64,000 nucleotides of DNA. It comes from Talpa occidentalis. Its lineage: Eukaryota > Chordata > Mammalia > Eulipotyphla > Talpidae. Position numbers and translations under genes: made by a program. Of this stretch, positions 1 to 11,000 are shown one piece after another. Where the stretch lies: NCBI RefSeq assembly GCF_014898055.3, contig NW_023605194.1:61729361-61793360 (forward strand), read 5' to 3'. The first letter of the stretch is position 1; every line of letters begins with the position of its first letter. The notes under the pieces are model-generated. The model did no database searches. It saw only the letters and a list, made by a program, of their open reading frames with translations, and had not been told where the DNA came from.

Positions 1-674
1 CATTTTCCTGGTCCTTATTTTAAGTTTTCTAGATTCCTGCTATGAGTGAGACCATCCGGTATTTTTCTTTTTCTTTTTGGCTTATTTCGCTGAGCATGAT
101 CCCTTCCAGTGCCATCCATGTGCTGCAAATTGCATGTGTTTATCTTTTTTGAATGCTGAGTAATATTCCATGGTATATATGTACCACATCTTCTTGATCC
201 AGTCATCTATTTTCGGGCATTTGGGTTGTTTCCAAAGCTTAGCTATTGTAAACAGTGCTGCTATAAACATAGGGGTGCAGGTGCTCTTTGGAATTGATGT
301 TTCTGTGTCCTTTGGGTAAATACCTAGGAGTGGAATTGCTGGATCATATGGAAGCTCTATGTTTAGTAGGTCCAGAAATCTCCACACAGCTCTCCATAGT
401 GGTTGGACCAGTTTGCACTCCCACCAACAGTGCACAAGAGTTCCTTTTTCTCCACATCCTCGCCAACATTTGTTGTTGCTAGTTTTTTTAATATGTGCCA
501 TTCTCACTGGTGTGAGATGGTATCTCATGGTAGTTTTGATTTGCATTTCCCTGATTACAAGTGATGTTGAACATTTTTTCATATGTCTGTTGGCCATTTG
601 CATTTCCTCTTCAGAGAAGTTTCTTTTTAGCTCTTCTGCCCATTTTTTGACTGGATTATTTTCTTTGTTGTTGC
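1..674 (-). mobile_element. Young LINE-1, 3' part (sense on minus strand), cut by window start
   Basis: Read on the minus strand this is the end of L1 ORF2 and the start of the 3' UTR. The ORF2 C-terminal Cys/His region is readable (CWRGCGEK, then HCWWEC). The ORF2 stop is the TAG complementary to 29-31. The other L1 3' ends in the window align closely, so the family is young. One T is missing near position 120 compared with those copies, which shifts the last ORF2 residues out of frame. The 3' UTR and poly(A) lie beyond position 1. It joins the inverted segment that follows at about 672-677, and both belong to one insertion. Confidence 0.93.
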
Positions 675-2211
675 TGCTATCAGAATCCAACAATGTATCC
701 ATAAGATAATTCACCACGACCAAGTTGGATTCATTCCAGGGGCACAAGGATGGTTTAACATCCGAAAATCAATCAACGTTATCCAACACATCAACAAAAA
801 GAAATATAAAAACCATATGATAATATCAATAGATGCTGAGAAAGCTTTCGACAAAGTGCAACACCCATTCATGATAAAAGCCCTTGAAATTCTTGGGATA
901 CAAGGAACATACCTCAACATCATTAAGGCCATCTATGACAAGCCAACAGCCAGTATCATTCTCAATGGTGAAAAGCTGAAAGCAATTCCATTAAGATCTG
1001 GAACAAGACAAGGATGTCCACTCTCACCACTGCTTTTCTATATAATACTGGAAGTCCTAGCCAGAGCAATAAGACAAGAGAAAGACATCCAAGGAATCCA
1101 AATAGGAAAAGAAGAAGTCAAACTATCACTATTTGCAGATGATATGATAATATACATAGAGAACCCCAAAATCTCCACAGAAAAACTAATTCAACTCATC
1201 AATCAATTCAGTAAAGTGGCAGGATACAAAATCAACACGCAAAAGTCAGTAGCCTTCCTATACACAAACAATAAATCTGAAGAAGAAGAAATCAAAAAAA
1301 CCACCCCTTTTATTATCGAAACAAAAAAAAATCAAATATTTGGGAATAAATCTAACAAAAGAGGTAAAGGACCTATACAAAGAAAACTATAAAACACTGT
1401 TAAAAGAAATAGAAGAAGACACAAAGAAATGGAAAGACATCCCCTGCTCATGGATTGGAAGAATAAACATTATTAAAATGGCCATCCTACCAAAAGCAAT
1501 ATACAGATTCAATGCTATTCCAATCAAAATCTCAATGGCATTCTTCAAAGAAATAGAACAATTATTGATGAAATTCATATGGAATCACCAAAAACCCCGA
1601 ATAGCCAAAGCTCTACTGAAAAAAAAAGAAGGAAATGGAGGCATCACACTCCCAGACTTCAAACTATACTACAAAGCCATAATCATCAAAACTGCATGGT
1701 ATTGGAACAAGAACAGACATACAGACCAATGGAATCGAATAGAAAATCCAGAAATAAACCCACAGATTTATGGTCAACTAATCTTTGACAAAGGAGCAAA
1801 GACTATGCATTGGAGCAAAGAAAGTTTGTTCAATAAATGGTGCTGGGAAAACTGGGTCGCTACATGCAAAAGAATGAAGCTTGACCACCACCTCACACCA
1901 TACACAAAAATCAACTCAAAATGGATTAAAGAACTAGACATAAGACCTGAAACCATAAAATACATAGAAGGAAATATAGGCGAAACACTACGTGATTTGC
2001 ACATCAAAGACATCTTTACAGACACATCACCCAAAGCAGTGATAGTGAAGAGAAAGATAAACAGCTGGGACTACATCAAATTAAAGAGCTTCTGCACAGC
2101 AAAAGAGACAATAACAAAAACAAAGAGAAACCCCACCAACTGGGAGAACATTTTTGCACCCAACACTAATGATAAAGGACTGATCACAAAAATCTGCAAA
2201 GAGCTGATGAG
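675..2211 (+). mobile_element. LINE-1 ORF2 segment, inverted 5' part of the same insertion
   Basis: This plus-strand L1 ORF2 segment runs from the reverse-transcriptase palm to just upstream of the Cys region. Its outer end (2211) and the inner end of the minus piece are almost adjacent in the intact family: the copy at 51.36 kb places about 16 bases between them. Its upstream end sits at the junction near 675. This order is the signature of twin priming, in which a second reverse-transcription start on the other DNA strand inverts the 5' part. The element as a whole is therefore a minus-strand L1 truncated at 5'. The 2212 flank is unrelated sequence; the matching duplication would lie left of the window. 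Confidence 0.9.
817..2208 (+). pseudogene. L1 ORF2p reverse-transcriptase fragment, frameshifted
   Basis: This is an L1 ORF2 remnant encoding part of the reverse transcriptase and the region after it. The catalytic FADD box is at 1132-1143, preceded by the conserved [10 protein letters not shown] block near 1000-1025. The frame is open from 817 to about 1335, then shifts in an A-rich run near 1325-1335 and continues in another frame from about 1340 to the segment end. The endonuclease domain is absent because of truncation, and the C-terminal Cys domain lies in the oppositely oriented piece. It cannot make an active protein. Start codons here are fortuitous internal methionines. Confidence 0.88.
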
Positions 2212-2249
2212 TATCTATACATCTATTATCTATCATGAGAAACCACAGT

Positions 2250-2390
2250 GCCTAGGTTTGAGTCACAGTTCTATAATCAACTAGTTCTGTTTCTTCATCT
2301 GTAAAATGAGGGTAATAGTAGTTACTGTTGCATGGGATCATTGTGGGGAGTAAATGAATATACAGTAAATACTCAATAAAAATTAACCAC
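2250..2390 (+). repeat. MIR SINE fragment
   Basis: The stretch carries MIR core landmarks in order: the 'ttcatctgtaaaatgaggg' block near 2295, an 'aatagtagttact' segment, and an 'agtaaatactcaataaa' end. MIR is an ancient mammalian tRNA/L2-type SINE. The copy is diverged and lacks a visible duplication. Confidence 0.75.
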
Positions 2391-2424
2391 AATGATTATT
2401 AGGGCATTGAATATACTTGATCTT

Positions 2425-2510
2425 TTTTCATTTATGTCCTATCATGGCATCTAGGACTGTGTTAAGCATGTAGCAGGTATTCAACAATGTCTTGTTGGCT
2501 TTAATTCTAT
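2425..2510 (+). repeat. L2 LINE 3'-end fragment
   Basis: The order of motifs (tcatttatgtcctatcatggcatc, then a 'gtgttaagcatgtagcaggtattcaa' stretch) resembles the L2 3' end that reads '...agcacagtgcctggcacatagtaggtgctcaataaa'. Divergence is high. Confidence 0.5.
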
Positions 2511-2529
2511 CAGAGTCTATCTGAAGTCA

Positions 2530-3440
2530 CCTTTTGGCAACTATTTATCCAACTTTTAAAATCTCTGTTAACTTCTCTCTCTCTTCTCCTGTTGGGACTT
2601 CTGTTACATGTATGTTGGTATTCTAGATGTCGGCCCACAGGTCTAAAATGCTCTCCTCAAACATAGAGCTTCCATATGATCCAGCAATTCCACTCCTAGG
2701 TATTTACCCAAAGGACACAGAAACATCAATTCCAAAGAACACCTGCACCCCTATGTTTATAGCAGCACTATTTACAATAGCTAAGCTTTGGAAACAGCCC
2801 AAATGCCCAAAAATAGATGACTGGATCAAGAAGATGTGGCACATATATACCATGGAATATTACTCAGCATTCAAAAAAGATAAACACATGCAATTTGCAG
2901 CAACATGGATGGCGCTGGAAGGGATCATGCTCAGCGAAATAAGCCAAAAAGAAAAAGAAAAATACCGGATGGTCTCACTCATAGCAGGAATCTAGAAAAC
3001 TTAAATAAGGGATCAGGAAAATGAATAACTATAAGAAAGTGAAAATCAAAATCAACAAAAAACTATGAACCAGAGACACTTTTTGGGGGGGTGGGGGCCG
3101 GGAGGGAGGGATTGGGGTCAGAATGGGGCATGTGCAGTTGTATGGGGGAATATAAAAATAAAATTTATTATTTAAAAAAAAAAAAATAAAATGCTCTCCT
3201 CATTTTTCTTCAGCTTTTCTTCCACTGCATTCTTCAGATTGGATAATTTCTATTGATCAGTCTCAAGCTCACTCATTCTATTTCCTGACATTTCAATCTA
3301 CTCATGAGTCACTCCAGTGAATTTTACATTTCAGTTCCTATATTGCTAACTTTAAAATTCCATTTGATTCTTTCTCTTTTTATAATTTCAATTTGTTTAC
3401 TGAGATTTATTATTTGCTTATTCATACTATAATAACATAC
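2530..3440. repeat. Possible ancient L1-type sequence split by the L1 at 2660
   Basis: Outside the young L1, the flanks (about 2530-2643 and 3203-3440) resemble an old, highly diverged L1M-like segment: ctcctgttgggacttctgtt on the left, cattccatttgattctttc on the right. I recognise the style rather than a precise family, so orientation is left open. Confidence 0.35.
2660..3186 (+). mobile_element. Young LINE-1, 5'-truncated 3' end with target-site duplication
   Basis: A 527-bp L1 3' end. It contains the ORF2 C-terminus (reads through to the stop at about 2993), a G-rich 3' UTR (3083-3117) and a terminal A-rich tail. It is flanked by an exact 16-bp duplication, taaaatgctctcctca, at 2644-2659 and 3187-3202, which proves a target-primed insertion. 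The 3' UTR ends shortly after the G-rich tract, the 'short' 3'-end type also seen at 23.4 kb. It split an older repeat that continues on both sides. Confidence 0.95.
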
Positions 3441-3771
3441 TTTACAAATGATTTCATTTAGCTCCTCTGAAATCTTTCTCAATAAATCCTACATCTGGAG
3501 ATATGCACAGTCAGTTTCTATTGATTATTTTTTCCCTTAGTCACACTTTCCAGTTTCTGTTCATGTCATTACTTTTTATTGAAAACAACATTTGAGATAA
3601 TATATTGCAGCAACCCTGAACTTTATTTTATCCCTCTGATGGTTGTTCCTGTTTCTTCATTGTTGTTAGTTGGTTTTTGTTTAGCCACTTGCCTAGCCTA
3701 AATCTATGAAATTTGTCTCATGATAGAATACAGCCCTGATATCACTGCTGGGTTTTCTTTTCTTTTCTTTT

Positions 3772-4034
3772 TAAAAAAGATTTATTTATGCATACAAGAG
3801 CTGAAGTATAGGCCAGAGATGCGGGGGATGAGAGGATCCACCAGAGTCAGAGTGGGGAACAGAACAGGCAGACTGACCAAAATACATTGCTGAAGGGAGC
3901 AGTGGGAGAGACAGGAGACATCTGCCTCCCAATGTGGGTTTCTCCCTGGCCGGCTGGGGATCACACTCATGCTGCAGAGGCTGTGGATTGCGTCATAATG
4001 TGGTGCTTAACCCCTTGCACCACCAGGGAGGCCC
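3772..4034 (-). mobile_element. tRNA-derived SINE, older subfamily, minus strand
   Basis: Antisense copy of the window's main SINE. The oligo(T)/'agatttatttatg' start is the complement of the AATAAA-TCTTT tail. The complement of the tRNA-like head (ggcctccctggtggtgcaa) is at the right end. It shares the older-subfamily end 'tgta/c-cc...agctcttgta' type rather than the 'acccagtgcttgta' type. No convincing duplication: both flanks are T-rich. Confidence 0.9.
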
Positions 4035-4329
4035 TTTATCTTTTAATTCTTACTTTAATTTTTAAATTTAAAGTCTTAAGAGTCAACCTGTGACTGCATA
4101 GTAAATGGGCAGTCATAGCCAATATCTGAGGTTGTACTTAAATATCACAAACCAGTAAATCTTGTATCCTCAATAGATAAATCTAACTTTCAACAGTTTT
4201 TCTAGTATAAAGCTTCACAGATTATCATATGCCTTTGCTTGATTATATAGCACTTAAATGACTTTTCTTCCTCCAGTTTTGTCCAGTTTTATAATTATTT
4301 TTTTTTTTTTGAGGGGGAAGAGGACTTGG

Positions 4330-4440
4330 CAAGTTCCTCTCTTATTCACAGCTGGAAGTCCTTGAAATCAGGGTCTTGACTCTTCATCTCTATACTCTAT
4401 GACTTAGCATACAGCAGGCTTCTAGTAGATGTTGGCAGAA
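4330..4440 (+). repeat. Possible L2 fragment
   Basis: A short stretch (ggaagtccttgaaatcaggg, then cttagcatacagcaggcttc) matches the spacing of the L2 3' end. Weak, old similarity only. Confidence 0.35.
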
Positions 4441-5580
4441 CTTTAATTTTTAATTCTCTTTTTAAAACATGAATAAATTTTCCTAAAGGTCACATGAAAA
4501 TTTAGGAAAACTTTCCCACAGATTGGCAATTAACTCAATCATAATAGATTCCCCACATGTCATATGACATGCGTCACAGAAATTATTTGAATACATTTAA
4601 TCCTTCTTGGTACTCTCCCTCCCATTTAATTGACATAAAACAATGTATATGTTTAAGGTATAAGATGATAATTTGATCCACATACACATTGCAAAATAAT
4701 GGTCCTGGTACTCTAACTACTCTCTTATTCTAGTTGTCTTATTTTAAAAAAAAATATGTATTTTTTCAATTCTGAAAAGTCATGTCTCAATAAAAATACA
4801 TTCACTATAACCCATATCAAGTCTTAGACAAGATGAAAATCAAAAGCAAATTTTCATAAGAATAATTAATCTCAAATATGAGCAACATAAAGATTCATGA
4901 GGAACCTTGTTTTACTCTCAACGGTTATCAGGCCTAAGCTATTAGATAATTTACCCAATTTGAAAATTCTAAATATTTATTGTATTGATAAACTCTTCTT
5001 CAAAAAGATAGGTTTTCCTCTTGAAAATGCACTTTATTGGTGTTCACTGATGGAGTGAACACTGATAAATATATTGACAAATTTAGAAGGCAGCATTTGA
5101 TATTTGAAAGTGTATATTATACTTTACCTAACCAGTCATCTCCCATATGTGGAAATGAGGGACATGGAAGGGGACAAGAAAGATAAGTGAAATTCCAAAA
5201 CACAGCATTCAATCTCTTTTCTCAAAAGTATTTTTAATAATGGGAAGTATTTGTATGAGTTCAATCTCATATATTCTTTCTACCTCATCATACTCCAGAA
5301 GACACTAATTACAAGCAAAAATGCCAAGAGGTAGACAGAAAAGTGGAACAAGAGAAACAACAAAGTACCTGGATAATACACAGAGCAGATAGTAATTCCA
5401 TGAATAATTTACTTATAAACACTACTTTTCTGAACTTTCCATCCATCACTTTTTTCATTAATAACTGAAGGCAGAGATAAATAGCACACCTTTAAAGTTA
5501 TTGTACCTTAATTATTTTGAAGTTGGACTGCAAGGCAGAGAGGAAGGGGAAAAAGACAAGGTAAATAAAGCATGGAAAAT
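4441..5580. other. AT-rich unique sequence
   Basis: No gene, recent repeat or structured element is visible. The part near 4605-4720 has the flavour of an old LINE 3' UTR but is too diverged to name. Short A/T runs only. Confidence 0.6.
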
Positions 5581-5593
5581 GTTTGAATAGTTA

Positions 5594-5905
5594 GGGCTTC
5601 CCTGGTGGTACAGCACTATCAAGCTATCACTTAAAGACAGCACTATCAAGCTATCACCAGCCACTGAGAAGGAGTTAGATCAACCCACATGGTGCAGTAG
5701 ACCTCTCTTGCCTCACCTGCTGCTCCCCTCAGCAGTGTATTTCAGTAGCTCTGCCTGTTCTGCTTCTCACTCTCTCCGATGAATACTCTCACCACCCCCA
5801 CGCCCATCCCCTCCAACCCCGCACCTCTGGCTTACACCCCAGTTCTTGTATACATAAATAAATAAATCTTCAAAAAAGAAGAAAAGTTAGAATTAAAAAA
5901 AAAAA
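5594..5905 (+). mobile_element. tRNA-derived SINE with internal 21-bp duplication
   Basis: The head (gggcttccctggtggtacag) and tail (cttgtatacataaataaataaatctt) identify the family. Within the tRNA-like part, a 21-base segment at 5610-5630 is repeated at 5637-5657. A C-rich expansion lies near 5795-5825. Imperfect flanking duplication: gtttgaatag at 5581-5590 and gtttgaatgg at 5906-5915. The end matches the older subfamily (ccccagttcttgta). Confidence 0.9.
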
Positions 5906-5915
5906 GTTTGAATGG

Positions 5916-6045
5916 TCAACTGGAGTATCTTTCTCCATGTAAGTAGGTCTTTAATTTCTCTCAACAATGTTTCGTGGCTTCAGTGCTTGATCTCACACAT
6001 AGTCAAATTCATTCCTAAGTATTCCATACTATTTTATGTTTGGTC
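5916..6045 (-). mobile_element. Ancient L1 ORF2 segment, inverted 5' part
   Basis: On the minus strand this reads as diverged L1 ORF2 immediately upstream of the segment that begins at 6046 (complement of 'cattcctaagtattccat' is a recognisable ORF2 landmark). Its outer end meets the start of the plus segment in consensus order, so it is the inverted 5' piece of a twin-primed ancient L1. Confidence 0.65.
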
Positions 6046-6611
6046 ATGGATCAGAAGACTCAATATTGTTAAGATGTATATTCTCCCCAATTGATCTATA
6101 GATTGTACACAGTTCCAACAAAAATCCCAGCAAGTTTTTTCTAGAAATTAAAAAAAAAAAACTGATGGTAAAATTTTTATGTAACTGCAAAGAAACTAGA
6201 ATTGACAAAACAACTTCAAAAAAAGACTAAAACAAAGGATATAATAATACCTGTTTTCATGATTTATTATAAAACTACAGTAATGATGGCTGTGTGATAT
6301 TGATGTAAAGACAGACAACTACATCAGTGGAACAGAATAGAGGGTCCAGAAATATATGGCCCCTATATATATTGACAATTGATTTTTGACAAAGGTGCAA
6401 AGGCAAATCATTGGTGAAATAGTCTTCCAACAAGCTGTCATGAAACAACTGGATATCCATATGAAAAATGTGAACTTAGTAGCACCAGCTATAACAATGA
6501 GCTCAAAATGGCACAAAGGTTTAATGCTTAATGTAAAACCTAAAAATCTAAAAAATGTCTTGCACTAAAGATTTTGAGAAAAGCATTTGTGACTTCAAAA
6601 ATAAATTCACA
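6046..6611 (+). mobile_element. Ancient L1 (L1M-type) ORF2, part 1
   Basis: Diverged L1 ORF2. Landmarks include 'agactcaatattgttaagat' near 6056, 'atcagtggaacagaatagag' near 6323 and 'ttgatttttgacaaaggtgc' near 6381. Many stops and indels mark it as old. It is split by the SINE at 6612 and resumes at 6950. Confidence 0.85.
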
Positions 6612-6935
6612 GGGCCTCCCCGGTGGCGCAGCGGTTGAGCGCTGGGTTGCGAAGCTGCCCACAGCCTCTGCAGCGCCAGCTCGATCCCGGCTGCTCCCCG
6701 GCCACCGGAGGAGGGTCCCAAATGGCACGCAGACCTCTCCTGCCGCCCGCTGCTCTCCTCAGCAGTGTATTTTGGTCCTTCTGCCTGCTCTGCTCCCCGC
6801 TCTGGCTCTGGTGAATTCTCTCACCCTCCCTCGCTTCTGACTGTACCCAGTGCTTGTATAAACAAAACAAACAAACAAATACACAAATAAATAAATAAAT
6901 AAAAATACATGCCTCTTTAAAAAAAATAAATAAAT
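6612..6935 (+). mobile_element. tRNA-derived SINE, younger subfamily, exact duplication
   Basis: Full-length copy beginning ggcctccccggtggcgcagc. It carries the younger-subfamily markers gggttgcgaag and acccagtgcttgta. The tail is expanded (AAACA/AAATA repeats). It is flanked by an exact 14-bp duplication, aaaataaattcaca, at 6598-6611 and 6936-6949. It lies inside an ancient L1, so it is younger than that L1. Confidence 0.96.
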
Positions 6936-6949
6936 AAAATAAATTCACA

Positions 6950-8035
6950 ATAAAACATGGTGGGGGATTATTAGGGCACAGTGGTGGGAATGGTGTGAAA
7001 ACACACATTTGTAGAGATTTAAACCTATAGCCACAAAGATACAAAAATGTAAACCAACTTTATCTCATTAAACATAATTTTAAAAATATCACAAAAGAAG
7101 AAATTTGTAAATTAGTCTCCTTGAAAATTAAGACCTTCCACTCTTCAAAAGATATTGCTAAGGAAAGGAAAATAAAGCTACGGTCTGAGGAAAAATATCC
7201 GCAGAGCATATACTTAATGAAGGACTGAAATATAACATATATGTAAAGAACTCTCAAGACCCAAAAATAAGAAATGAAGCAATTGAATAAACAAGTGCAC
7301 ATATGATTTCAATAAACACTTCGACAAAGAAGATATACAGATGGCAAATAAACACATGAAAAGATGCTATACCTTATTAGTCACTAGGGAAATGTTAATT
7401 AAAACAACAAAGAATATTTCTATATATCTATTAGAATAATTAGAATTATATATATAAAAAAAAAAAGACTATGCTATCTGTGGGCCAAAGGGAGGTAGAA
7501 TAACTGGAACTCTCATATGCTGCTGCTAGAAATGTAAAATAGTATGACCATTTGGAAAAATAGACAATTTCATCAAAAAATATTCAAACACCTAAGATGT
7601 GATCCTGTCATTTCACTTCCAGTTATTTACCCAAGAGAAAAGGAAATAGATGTTCAAAGACTAGCACATAAATAGTCATAGAAATTAGTTATACTCCAAA
7701 CTGGAAACAACTCAAATATCCATCAACAGATGAATGAAAGAAGACAAAAGGAGTACATTCTCTATAATTCTATTTACATAGAATTCTAGAAAAGGCAAAT
7801 ATATCTACAGAGACAGAAAACAGATCAAAGACTGCCTGGGAATACAAAGCTTGGTAGATGAGAGAAGGAATGGATTACACACTCCTGAGGAAATATAGAG
7901 TAGGCTAGGAAGACACTGTTGCAAGCAGTTTTGTATCTACTTATATAAAACTTATCAGAGTATATACTTTAAATGTGTGCAGATTATTGTATGTCAAACA
8001 TACATCAATATATCTAAGGGAAAAATAGGTTAAAT
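6950..8035 (+). mobile_element. Ancient L1 (L1M-type), part 2, to its 3' end
   Basis: Continues the ORF2 of the 6046 element and then the 3' UTR. Markers are an 'acagatggcaaataaacacatgaaaagatgc' type segment near 7334, 'atccatcaacagatgaatg' near 7719, 'gcctgggaatacaaagcttg' near 7834 and a final 'ttaaatgtgtgcagattattgtatgtc' stretch near 7970. This order fits old L1MC/D/E-type 3' ends. Confidence 0.8.
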
Positions 8036-11000
8036 GTTACCTTATAAAAGTGTCAAAGAAATAATTTTAAAAGATTAGTAAATAAATCAGAGAAAATATG
8101 ATAAAAATAAAAATGAGAGAGCAGAATGAAAAACGAAATAAATGGGAAGGAGCAGATGAAGGTTAAGAAAGCAAAAGCACCAGCAGCTAAATTTTTCACA
8201 ATTACTCTCAGAGCAGTGTGTGTGCTACATTACTATTTAAAAGCAGAAAGTGAAGTAACTTGGCTTCAATTAAAATGTTTGAGGGAGGAATTTGGGTCAT
8301 AGTAATGAATGGCAAAGCTGCCAACATTTAAAATTAAATATGTGTATCTGAATATTTAAAAGACTTTAAAAAATACTCTTTGTAGTCACTTCAGACTGTA
8401 TGGCCTCTTTTTAATTGCAATGTGCTCGTCAACACAGACAAGTGATTAAAGTGAGGATCATTATCTGTAATAAGACACTGTACACAGTGGTTTTGCCTTG
8501 AAATTCAAGGGTTCCAAGTCCTGGGCCTAATTCCATTATGGACCGGAAGTCATCTTGAGAGCAAATAATGCACCTTTATGATATCTTTCAATTTAAAAAT
8601 GTGAAAAGAGAGACTTGTGTTCTACATAAAGAGAGGTCAATTAGGGTTTTCAATATTTCTAGTTTCCTGGAAATAGTTACTGTCCAGATGAAGTTATTAA
8701 TTAAATGACATCTTTGCCTTTATCATTGCTGTTCTCAAAATGTAAATGACAAGTGTCCTCTTACTCCTATTGCTTCTAAGAAGACTGCTTTTGTCTGTTC
8801 TGAATGAGAAAGAAATCAGTTCTCCAGTACACTGAGTGATTACCTATGTATTTCAATGGCACTCTATCACCATGGTACCCAGGTACTTGGACCCCAGCAA
8901 TAAATTGGGAAGAAGAACATCAAAACCATAGCTCTGTGTGATGAGGTCAGTGTGAATTCTAGGGCACAGGAGTCCTTTGAAGTTGTTCCCTTTGTGTAAA
9001 CAAGTAGAAGGATACAATGGATGCTGAACCTACAGTTCCCAAGGTGATTCAAACTGAAATTTAACAACAAAGACCTCGTCCATTTGAGTCCCCATTTTCT
9101 CACAAGAACAGATACCTCTTGCTGAGAGGGCCATGTCAAGGTGTCCATCCTGTCAAAGAGATGCTCAGGTCAGCAAATTTAACCAAACAGGCATGTCTGA
9201 TGGAGCTGCAAGACTCAAATCATCACCCGCGATTTTAAGACCATTGATTAATATTCTGGGGCTTTTTCTACATCAGAGCTAGGTATGCAGGCTATAATTT
9301 CCTGTGAGATAAGAAAGAAAATTCAAAAGCCCTGCCTTGATCTAACTACAAGCTCCTTTATGAATTACTGATTTTCTGTATTGAAAACTAGAGGTGAGAT
9401 ACTGCTAGAAAGTTGTCCATTATATGACTAGAGGGACCAAGTATACTGGAAAATTGACTAAATAACATGAAAAGTCTATTCAAACTCTTTTAAAAATACC
9501 CTTGATGAATACATATTTGGCTAGATTTTATAGGGAAAAAACTATGTTGCAAAATGCTAATTTCAATTTGTTCACTCAATAGTCATTCAAAAGATAGGAT
9601 TTAAGTTGATTTTGGAGCAAGCTGTCACAAAATATTTACCTTTAGAAACTGAATTAGTGAAATTACTTTGCAGTGCTTCATGGTAATTTTCTAAGATGTG
9701 ATCTCTAAGTTTATTAAATATCAAAATATCAAATAGTCCGAAGGTATTCTAAAAGAAGCATACATAGTATGCAGTAGCTAATTCTCTTTGGCATAAAAGA
9801 TTTTCTTTACTTTCATCTCTGCACTTTTATGTTCATGAGTGGGAACTCCCTACAATCCTTACATAAAAGAACTGTGCATACACAAAGAGAACATTAGCCA
9901 AGACTATAACAAATTAGCAAAGGAGATCAGATAATATGGAACGTTGTCTAATTTTTTAAGGTCAAGAATGTTGTTTATTGTTAGCAGCTGTAAACATTTT
10001 GCAAGAATAATATCTTCTAGTTCTCCTAAAAATAACTTTATGGACTGCAAGTTGTGGTTAACAACCTAATTAAAAACATGCTATACTTATTTTTTTAAAC
10101 TTTATCATTATGATGCACTATCTGTTCAAATTCTCAGAATTCTAAGGCTGTGCACATAGCACCTAAATACCAATTTCTTATTTCAAAGTGAGATTTTCAA
10201 AATTTAAAATGTTGTTTTTCTTTTTAAATTCTCTGAAGGCACTAATGCTACAAAAATAAGCCAAAGCACAGAAACCACCTAGGAGTTTTAACAAGTGAAA
10301 GTCTAGAACAGGAAGGGAAAAAAAAAAAAAGCCCTAGGATATTTCAAAACCTTATTGGAAATATTCTCCTTTGTGTGAAACCAAAAATTGCATGGAAAAA
10401 AAACTCGATTCTCTCAGTTTCCATTGCCTCTTGAATATGTATGAGCTTCACTATTCTAGAAAGGTTATTTAGCACTCTGACCTCTGGTTAAAAACTATAT
10501 TAAATGTATCAAACTAATTTCTTGTTAACCTACTATATAATTTATTAAGATTCCCTCATAGTCAGGGTTGAGAGTATTCTATCTTCAGCTCTGTGTACCT
10601 GTGGGATATGTGCAAAAAGGAGCATTAAATACCTGTTACAACAGATCCATTGATAACATTGCAATTCTTGAAGAAGTAGTGATGATGCAAAAAGGAAGTA
10701 ATGAAAGACCGTGAAAGTGAAGTCTAAAGGCTCTCATCCATGTTCTGAAAGTGAGAGTGCTAGTTCTTAGTGATGTTAAAGGACACTAGAGTAAAAAAAA
10801 AAAAAAAAATGTTTAAAATAGGATAAAATAAAATAAATTGCTAAAATAAAAGGTTAAAAATATTTTAAATATACAAAGTGGTTTTGAGAGAAGCTGGGAT
10901 AAACAAAGTTAAATAACTTGCTTTAGAGCAGCATTTTTTTTTCATATACTAATATGCATTCTATAATGTAAAACAGATTGTGAGAAACTCCTAACCTTAT

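Noticed and set aside
6612..6720. tRNA genes at the SINE heads
   Set aside because: The tRNA-like parts carry A and B boxes but cannot fold a proper cloverleaf as written and continue into SINE bodies.
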